In this document: one piece after another, positions 49,822-56,015 of the stretch
How positions within the stretch are numbered: the stretch's first letter is position 1
Layout: each line of letters opens with the position of its first letter
Source: Porphyromonas sp. COT-239 OH1446
GTDB lineage: Bacteria; Bacteroidota; Bacteroidia; Bacteroidales; Porphyromonadaceae
DNA: 56,015 bases
Reading direction: 5' to 3'
Assembly: GCF_000768875.1 (NCBI RefSeq)
Contig: NZ_JRAO01000007.1
Location: 503 to 56,517 of the forward strand
Translations under genes and position numbers: made by a program
Notes under the pieces: model-generated
Told to the model about the DNA's origin: nothing
Databases searched by the model: none
The model's input: only the letters and a program-made list of their open reading frames with translations

Positions 49822-52800
49822 TTAGAGGCCGAGGTTTAAAGTCAGCGTATACTGCTTAGGTGTAGGCAGAGCTACCCCACCCGACTTGTAGAACTCGGGG
49901 TCTTGGCCTCTGAGTGCAGGGTCTGAATAGATCAAGAACGGATTGGTAATGTTGAGCCGAATATTGGCCGAGTGCAGATGCAGAGCCTTCAGAGCTCTGT
50001 CAGGCAGGGCATAGGCCAGCGAGATGCTCTTCATCCTGACGAAGCTACCATCGGCTACCCGAACCTGAGAGAAGTTGTAGGTATTGTAAGCTCTCTCGAG
50101 GCTCTCTCGACCGACCTCTCGGATAAGGTCCACCGAGGGTAGCGTAGGCACATCGGTCTTGTATTCGTCTCCCTGTACGAGCCAGCGGTCGTAGTAGTCC
50201 TTGGAGAAGACATTCAGATCTCCGAAGGCGGGGTCGAAAGTAGGGTTGAGGCGGATTTTATTCCCAGCCTGAGCCGTGATGAAGAAGGAGAGCTCCCAGC
50301 CCTTGTATCTGAAGGTATTTGACAGTCCTCCAATCAGATTCGGTTCGATAGGGCCGTGATAAAGAAGGTAACTCTTAGAATACTGAGTATCGAGGAAATC
50401 AGCCCCAGTGCTGGGGGCGAAGCGATGACTGCTCAGCGGATAGCGGCCGAAGTCAAATGTCGGTAGCCCCTGGTCACTTAGCCCCTGGAAGTTGAAGGAG
50501 AAGAGCGATCCCTTGGGGAAGCCCTCGATATTGCCTCGACCACGCCCAGAGACCATGTCGAAGGTGTTGGGCGTATTGAGCAAGCGGGTAATCCGCTGGT
50601 TCATGTAGCTCAAGGTCAAGGAAGAAGACCAGTTAAAGAGACTAGAGACAACGTTTTTCGTATGCAGGGCGATCTCGAGACCTCGGGTCTGCATATCCCC
50701 GAAGTTCGCATACTTGTAGTACTCGCCCCCTATCCCAGAGGTACGCACGAGGTCAATGAGATCGAAGGCATTGCGCTGGTAGAGGTCTATCGTGGTTGTG
50801 ATGCGATTGTTAAGCCAGGCGGCATCGAGGCCGAGGTTGAGCTCGTACATCTTCTCCCAGCTGAGGTCTCTATTCTCCAAATGGCGGATGCGCAGGGCAT
50901 TCTCTCGATCCTCTAGAGAGAGGCGGTTAATAATCGTATTCTCAAAGACTGCACTCGAGTTGAGGGCCTGCTCGTTCATCTTGGCCGTCAGACCATAGCT
51001 TGCCCTCAGGGAGAGCCTAGAGAGGTTCTCGCTCTTTTGGAAGAAATCCTCTCGATCTACATTCCACTTCCCCCCAATATTCCAGGTAGGTAACCAGCGA
51101 GAGCGAGAGCTACGACCAGCGGTGTTCGAGCCCTCGTAGTTGAGTACAGCGTTGACGATATACTTACCAGCATAGCCATAAGTTCCGCTCCAAGAGGTTG
51201 TAACACCTCTCTCATAGCGATTATTGAGAGAGAAGTAATGGCTACCCTCACTGATGAGCTTGCGGAAGATAAGAGGATTGCTAAAGATCTGATTGCCTCG
51301 GTCATACTGGATGCCATAGCCCTGGAAGGGGTTGATGCTACGATCGGCATAGCGCACTTCGAAGAAGGCAAACCCCTTGAGGTCATGCTCTCCGAAGCTC
51401 CTATTATAGTCTAGAGCAATACGGCCGAGGTAACTGCGCAACTTGGTCTCGGTCTTGTTGTAGATTCCCCCGTGGGTTAGGGCGACCTGGGGCTGTAGGA
51501 GGGGGTTCTCCCGATTGTGCAGCAGGTAGATATTCTCCCGAGCGACGTCGGGGGTCTCGTTAGCTCGGAAGGCTTGCACGACATTAGAGCCCTCGTGGAT
51601 CTGATGCTCAATGCTTGTAAAAGCACTGCGCACCGAGAGCAGGGCCTTGGCTTCGAGGTGCTTATTGACCTTGTAGGAGAGCTCCCCTTGTAGCTTGAAG
51701 TCAAGCAAATCAATCCCCATCTTATTGTTCTCGTATTCGTTGAGGATGTTGAAGGGAGCCCAGTTGTTTCGATAATATTCCAGCTGCCCTCGCTCATCTC
51801 TAGGACGCAGCGTCCGACTCGTGCCTAAAGCATAGGCGAAGGGATTGATATCGAAGTCTCGCTCGAAGCTCCCCAGGGCTGCATTCTTCCTCTGAGGAAC
51901 TGTACCAGGGGCTTTCTGCTGGCGCAAGTTGCCCTGTGCCGAGAGCGAGGCGGTAAAGGCCTCTGCGAGGAAAAAATCTGTCTTCAGGTTTGCCGTGATA
52001 CGCTTCACTTGATCCGAGAGTGTCCAGCCACCATCGTGGAAGTAGCTCACCGAGGCTCGTGTAGCGACCTGATCTGAGCCTCCAGAGAAGCTCAGATTGT
52101 GGCTAGCCGTAGGCGTAAGGGTAAAGAGCTCGGAGAACCAATCGGTATTGGCATACTCATGACGCTTGAGAAAGGCCCTTGTTGCCTCAGGCGTATTGGG
52201 CAGGAGGAAGCTCCCAGTGCTGGGATCTATCTTCGTGTAAGCTTTATAGAGCTGATGGAAGACCCCTGAGCGACGGCCATAGAGCGACTCCCGAAGGCCA
52301 AAGTGTCCCTTGCTCTGCATCTCGAGGTAGATGGACATCGTCTCCTGCGAGTTGAGCAGGCCAAAGTCGTCGTAGCTAGGCTTGAGGCGGAAGCTATACT
52401 CCGAGGAGTAATACACCCGATTGGGAGTATTGCGCTTACCACTCTTCGTCGACACCACGATCACACCATTGAGGGCTCGAGCCCCGTAGACGGATGTTGC
52501 CGAAGCATCTTTGAGCACCTGAATATCATCTATATCTGAGGGGTTAAGCCCTGCTACTGCCGAGCTAATAAGGGTAACGGCATCTCCCGAGGTGAGCTGG
52601 TCAAGACTCAGAGAGACAAGATCTTCGTAGACTGCGCCGTCGATAACCCAAAGGGGCTGGACGTTGCCGATGATCGAAGCCCCCCCACGAATGTTGATAC
52701 GAGGGGCAGAACCGAAGCTCCCAGAGATATTCTGTATGGATAGCCCTGGCACACGTCCCTCGAGCATACGAGAGACATCGGCCATACCATCGAGCTTGAT

Positions 52801-53190
52801 CTCCTGCATCTTGACCGAGGTCGCAGCACCCGTGTAGACGCGGCTCTTGACCTTCTGATAGCCATTGACTACGAGCTGCTCGGTCAAGGCTACATCCTCC
52901 CGCATTGTGATCTTGAGGTGCTGCTTGGTGATCTTGACGATCTGGGTAGCGAAGCCAATAGAGCTCAGCTTGAGGCTTTGGCCTATCTCCGCCACAAGGG
53001 TAAAGCGCCCATTGGCATCAGTACTCGTCCCGAGCTTAGTCCCCGAAACAAATACTGAAACACCGACAACAGGCTCCCCGAACTCGTCCTTGACCTCCCC
53101 AGTGATCCTCTGCCGCTCCTGTGCCAGGAGGGTCAGAGAGCTAGAGATGAGAGCGAGGGAAAGGATCAATCTATATAATAGCGTTTTCAT
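49822..53190 (-). CDS. SusC/RagA-family TonB-linked outer-membrane transporter
   Basis: A 1122-aa outer-membrane barrel. After the signal (to about residue 26), a carboxypeptidase-regulatory-like domain spans about 30-100 (ITGEVKDEFGEPVVGVSVFV). The TonB box region is EQLVVNGYQ. The plug follows with GRVPGLSIQNISGSFG, INIRGG and WVIDGAVYED, then VLKDASATSVYGARALNGVI, which is the SusC signature. The barrel fills the remainder and ends with an aromatic/hydrophobic strand (YTLTLNLGL). I use the ATG at 53190 (MKTLLYRL). It follows the receptor gene by 17 bp. Confidence 0.94.
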   Translation of the reverse strand: MKTLLYRLILSLALISSSLTLLAQERQRITGEVKDEFGEPVVGVSVFVSGTKLGTSTDANGRFTLVAEIGQSLKLSSIGFATQIVKITKQHLKITMREDVALTEQLVVNGYQKVKSRVYTGAATSVKMQEIKLDGMADVSRMLEGRVPGLSIQNISGSFGSAPRINIRGGASIIGNVQPLWVIDGAVYEDLVSLSLDQLTSGDAVTLISSAVAGLNPSDIDDIQVLKDASATSVYGARALNGVIVVSTKSGKRNTPNRVYYSSEYSFRLKPSYDDFGLLNSQETMSIYLEMQSKGHFGLRESLYGRRSGVFHQLYKAYTKIDPSTGSFLLPNTPEATRAFLKRHEYANTDWFSELFTLTPTASHNLSFSGGSDQVATRASVSYFHDGGWTLSDQVKRITANLKTDFFLAEAFTASLSAQGNLRQQKAPGTVPQRKNAALGSFERDFDINPFAYALGTSRTLRPRDERGQLEYYRNNWAPFNILNEYENNKMGIDLLDFKLQGELSYKVNKHLEAKALLSVRSAFTSIEHQIHEGSNVVQAFRANETPDVARENIYLLHNRENPLLQPQVALTHGGIYNKTETKLRSYLGRIALDYNRSFGEHDLKGFAFFEVRYADRSINPFQGYGIQYDRGNQIFSNPLIFRKLISEGSHYFSLNNRYERGVTTSWSGTYGYAGKYIVNAVLNYEGSNTAGRSSRSRWLPTWNIGGKWNVDREDFFQKSENLSRLSLRASYGLTAKMNEQALNSSAVFENTIINRLSLEDRENALRIRHLENRDLSWEKMYELNLGLDAAWLNNRITTTIDLYQRNAFDLIDLVRTSGIGGEYYKYANFGDMQTRGLEIALHTKNVVSSLFNWSSSLTLSYMNQRITRLLNTPNTFDMVSGRGRGNIEGFPKGSLFSFNFQGLSDQGLPTFDFGRYPLSSHRFAPSTGADFLDTQYSKSYLLYHGPIEPNLIGGLSNTFRYKGWELSFFITAQAGNKIRLNPTFDPAFGDLNVFSKDYYDRWLVQGDEYKTDVPTLPSVDLIREVGRESLERAYNTYNFSQVRVADGSFVRMKSISLAYALPDRALKALHLHSANIRLNITNPFLIYSDPALRGQDPEFYKSGGVALPTPKQYTLTLNLGL

Positions 53191-53207
53191 ATCGAGCAAT
53201 GGGTCTT

Positions 53208-55499
53208 CTATAGCTTAGCACTCATACCTAGATAGAAGCCTCTAGGATGCCCAGGCCTGAGGCCCGATGGATGGCGAGAGGTGAGGTAGGTCTTGTTGGT
53301 AATATTAATCGCATTGACCGACAGGCTAATCTTGCGGCTTAGGTGTATGCGTGCCGAGGCGTCCCAAACAGTGTGGTTGGGGATGAGCTCACGCTCGGCA
53401 ATGCTCCCCTGCCCTGGCTTGGTACGCATATCGCTGTTGTAGCGCATACTTAGGTGGAGATCTGCCCATCGATGCTCGAGGCCGATCTGCGCATTGAGGG
53501 TATGCTGAGCGATATAGGGGATCTCGTCCCCAATATCCACCTTACCCCATGAATTGCTTACGAAGGCATTGCGCATCTCCGTATCAGTATAGGTATAGGA
53601 GAGCTGTAGAGGAAGGCCAATGCGCCAACTCTCGGGCAGTGGCTGGTAGCGAGCTAAGAACTCTGCTCCGTGCACAATGGCCCGACCGATGTTGAACTGC
53701 TCAAGCGTCCCCAACCCACCTGCAGCAGCCAGGTCGCTACCGAGCATATTACTGTAGTTGTTGTAGAAGCCAATGAGCTCGACATGTAGATTGCCTCTAG
53801 TGAAGCGGCCTCCGAGCTCCATGTTGATACTCTCCTCGGGCTTCTGCTGCTGGAAGCCCCCCTCGGGGATGAGGCTACGATGGGGAACTATCCGAGGGAT
53901 GTCCGTGATGCCTGGAGGGGCAAAGCCCTTGTGCGCACCGAAGAAGACCGAAGCTCCACGAAAGAGCTTGACACTGATCCCAGCACTAGGGATCAGCACT
54001 CGAGCGGCATTGGTCAGCTCATGGCGACGCATCCCCGTACGGCGCGGATCTTCACGCCCCATATCGTTGCGAAGGAGGCGAATATCCTCGTAGCGCAGCC
54101 CAGTAGTAAGCGTAATATTACCCCAGGCGAGCTTGGCCAGTAGGTGGCTCGCCAGGGCATTGGCCGAGGTAATACGATTGGCCTGAGCTCCGTGGATACC
54201 GGCGAGGTAGAGAGTCATCACACCACCCTTCATCGAGTAGGCATCATCCCACTGGTAGCGATCCTCTAGGTCTTGGTGATAGCGCAGCCCCGCCTCTAGA
54301 TTCATATAGACGCCCCCTAGACGTAGCTTGTGCTCAGCCTTAGCCTGTAGTCCAGAAGAATAGTAAGATCGGTTGTTCGCCCGCATGATGAGCCCATCCT
54401 CCAGGTAATCTCTCTGCCCTGTGAGGATCTCATAGTAGACAGAGTTGATCTCTGGCTCGGAGAGTACCTGCTCGAGCGATCTCTTCTCGCCCTTGGTATG
54501 GCCAGCACGCACGTCGTTAAGTTTGTACCAATTACGATGGAAGTAGTTATGATAGGCATTGGCCGTGATCTTGGTATTGAAGCCCAAAGAGAGGAGGTAG
54601 GTCGCCACGAGCTGTACATGCTTCGTTTTGATATTATCTTTCTGAGAACCGAGATAGCGGACGAAGGGTTTGAGGGCAAAATCCGCCTCTGTCAAGCCCA
54701 CATAAGTCTCGTCTGAATCTTCGTTCGCATAGCCAAACTTAAGTTCGAGGGCGTGGTTTGTATCCTCGCTCTGATCGGTATTCACCCTCAGCTTGGCAAT
54801 GAGGTCATTGCGCTCCAGGCCAGCCTTCTGCCCATCGGAGAGGCGTTTGAAACCATCACTCTGCATCCTAAGATACTCAACCATATAGCCCCAGTGGCGA
54901 AAGCTATCCCCGAGCTGTGCATGCGCCTTGAATGTACCATAGCTCCCGTAGCTCGTGTTGAGCTTGCCCGCAAAGCGATGAGGAATAGCAGCCGAGACCA
55001 TATTAATCGCTCCCCCAGTGGTGAAGGGGCCATACTGTACCTGGCTACTCCCCTTGAGCACCTCAACGGCCTGCATACGGGCTGCGTTGGGGAAGTAGTA
55101 TGCCGCAGGAGAAGAGTAGGGGGCTGGAGCTGCGAGGATGCCATCCTCCATGATCGTGATACGCTCACTACGCTCGGCCTTAGTACCACGCAGGGAGATA
55201 TTGGGGCGCAAGCCGAAGCCATCCTCTTCGTAGAGGTTCACCCCAGGGACGGCCTTGAGCATGCGGTTGATGTCTGTGTACCCTAACTTTTGGATCTCTA
55301 GAGGGGATATATAGTAGGCCGAGCCCGTACGGTTCTGTGCCTGAAACTTGCTCCCGAGGATCTGTCGAGATTGTACGACGAGCTCCTGCAGGACGCGTGT
55401 CGAATCTGCGATCTCCTGCTCCTTGGGGTATTTGTTAGTCTGAGCGGAAAGAGAGCAGATGCCTGCAGAGCAGAGTAAAATGATTAATATTCGTTGCAT
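53208..55499 (-). CDS. TonB-dependent receptor (FecA-like)
   Basis: A 763-aa outer-membrane receptor with signal MQRILIILLCSAGICSLSAQ. The TonB box is LQELVVQSRQ (about 37-46). The plug has DINRMLKAVPGVNLYEEDGFGLRPNISLRG and VEVLKGSSQVQYGPFTTGGAINMVS (each in parts), similar to FecA-type ferric-citrate receptors. The barrel ends GFYLGMSAKL. There is no SusC-type regulatory domain, so it is a classical receptor. It heads the nine-gene locus behind a TAACTTTG box. Likely cargo is an iron or other metal complex, by family resemblance only. Confidence 0.9.
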   Translation of the reverse strand: MQRILIILLCSAGICSLSAQTNKYPKEQEIADSTRVLQELVVQSRQILGSKFQAQNRTGSAYYISPLEIQKLGYTDINRMLKAVPGVNLYEEDGFGLRPNISLRGTKAERSERITIMEDGILAAPAPYSSPAAYYFPNAARMQAVEVLKGSSQVQYGPFTTGGAINMVSAAIPHRFAGKLNTSYGSYGTFKAHAQLGDSFRHWGYMVEYLRMQSDGFKRLSDGQKAGLERNDLIAKLRVNTDQSEDTNHALELKFGYANEDSDETYVGLTEADFALKPFVRYLGSQKDNIKTKHVQLVATYLLSLGFNTKITANAYHNYFHRNWYKLNDVRAGHTKGEKRSLEQVLSEPEINSVYYEILTGQRDYLEDGLIMRANNRSYYSSGLQAKAEHKLRLGGVYMNLEAGLRYHQDLEDRYQWDDAYSMKGGVMTLYLAGIHGAQANRITSANALASHLLAKLAWGNITLTTGLRYEDIRLLRNDMGREDPRRTGMRRHELTNAARVLIPSAGISVKLFRGASVFFGAHKGFAPPGITDIPRIVPHRSLIPEGGFQQQKPEESINMELGGRFTRGNLHVELIGFYNNYSNMLGSDLAAAGGLGTLEQFNIGRAIVHGAEFLARYQPLPESWRIGLPLQLSYTYTDTEMRNAFVSNSWGKVDIGDEIPYIAQHTLNAQIGLEHRWADLHLSMRYNSDMRTKPGQGSIAERELIPNHTVWDASARIHLSRKISLSVNAINITNKTYLTSRHPSGLRPGHPRGFYLGMSAKL

Positions 55500-55552
55500 A
55501 TAGATGATTTGGCTACGAGGGCTATCCCCTCGAGGGAAGCATAAATCGGGTG

Positions 55553-55560
55553 CAAAGTTA
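55553..55560 (-). promoter_or_regulatory. -7 box (TAACTTTG) of the nine-gene uptake locus
   Basis: TAACTTTG on the minus strand, about 54 bp before the receptor ATG. No good TTTG at the -33 position, which could mean that an activator is needed. Confidence 0.5.
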
Positions 55561-55799
55561 CCCCAAGCCCGAGGCTCCGGGTATCCCCATTATTAGGTAT
55601 TTGGAATAACCCCCATCAACAATCATACCGCAATGTAGGTAGCACCAGGAGGGTCGATGGGAGGAATGGGGAGAAACTTCCATGATAAAATTTCTCAAGC
55701 GATGGATTGGCCTGGCTTGCTGGACCTCCTGCCCTAGGCTCTGCGGTAGGCATTCGCCTTGGAAAGGCTTCTCCCACACTCGATCAGGGGGCGATCAAG
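55561..55799. other. gene-free stretch before array V
   Basis: About 240 bp upstream of the uptake-locus promoter. Short frames on the minus strand look accidental. I see no clear hairpin, Fur-like palindrome or RNA gene. It may hold binding sites for regulation of the locus. Confidence 0.35.
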
Positions 55800-55937
55800 G
55801 CCACGATAGCCCCTCTAAAGAATGCTCGGCAGGACCTCGAGTGAGGCCCTAGATAGGCCTTTGATGGAGGTCTCAGGAGGCATGCAGCACAGGCCTCAGT
55901 AGGATCGCAACAGAGATCTAAGTAGACGTGAGTTCGG
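55800..55937. repeat. 23-bp degenerate repeat array V
   Basis: Units start at 55800 (weak), 55823, 55846, 55869, 55892 and 55915, again in 23-bp phase; best units begin TGCTCGGCAGGACCTCGA, GGCCTCAGTAGGATCGCA and GATCTAAGTAGACGTGAG. It is the most decayed of the five arrays. The last 78 bp of the window show no gene. Confidence 0.78.
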
Positions 55938-56015
55938 TATAAGGACTGCCGTCTTTTCGGTTTCAAAATAGGAGGTGTTTTTATTGCAAGAGTGGGAGAT
56001 ATTTAGTATCTTTAT

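Noticed and set aside
55784-55966. 60-codon frame at the right end
   Set aside because: It lies within repeat array V and its translation is Cys/Arg-rich noise.

Overview
The window looks like a chromosomal segment of a Bacteroidota bacterium, most probably Porphyromonas or a close relative. The evidence is the order purH-mreB-mreC-mreD-mrdA-rodA, a SusC/SusD pair with lipoprotein partners, many -7 boxes of the form TAnnTTTG, no Shine-Dalgarno signals before genes, DUF4494/DUF2795/DUF4302 proteins, and a G+C content that looks slightly above half. I cannot name a species. Both ends lie in or next to copies of one repeat family, so the window may be a contig that broke at repeats.

Layout. 1-536: 23-bp repeat array and a gene-free stretch. 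537-4882 (+): dCMP deaminase, S41 protease, 5-formyl-THF cyclo-ligase and purH. 4941-10741 (+): cell-elongation operon mreBCD-mrdA-rodA. Then a HAD hydrolase (+), an HPr-kinase/PEPCK-like P-loop protein (-), a sugar-nucleotide-epimerase-like protein (+), and a second repeat array. 15051-18619 (+): methionine operon metY-metX-hom behind a well-formed promoter and a structured leader. 18744-21629 (-): 2-oxoglutarate:ferredoxin oxidoreductase korA-korB. 21933-24571 (-): DUF2795, cobalamin adenosyltransferase, a degenerate methyltransferase-like protein, YggS and DUF4494. 24662-27565 (-): amino-sugar/sialic-acid type cluster (N-acylglucosamine 2-epimerase, kelch mutarotase, YhcH). Third repeat array. 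28088-30725 (-): rsmE and an oxaloacetate-decarboxylase-like alpha protein that lacks the biotin lysine. trmD (+) and a 52-aa membrane protein. 31790-36146 (-): flavodoxin-fold oxidoreductase, ComEC, rpe, a 42-aa protein, an ECF sigma factor and a LMW tyrosine phosphatase. Two tRNA-Pro genes (TGG, GGG), aroB, alaS and a SIMPLE-family protein (all -). Fourth repeat array and an orphan AT-richer small membrane protein (+). 42280-55499 (-): a nine-gene outer-membrane uptake locus. Fifth repeat array at the end.

The parts most likely to be new are: (i) five intergenic arrays of a degenerate 23-bp unit kept strictly in phase, two with perfect long palindromes near their left edge, which resemble in unit length the 23-nt minisatellite I recall from the P. 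gingivalis MITE called BrickBuilt; (ii) the nine-gene locus in which a classical TonB-dependent receptor heads a SusC/SusD pair and six secreted or lipid-anchored proteins, one of them a metallohydrolase homologue whose HExxH motif has decayed; (iii) the alpha decarboxylase-like protein without a biotinylation site; and (iv) the met operon leader, whose 5' part resembles an S-box but whose remainder does not.

All function calls come from reading translated sequence and motifs; no database search was run.
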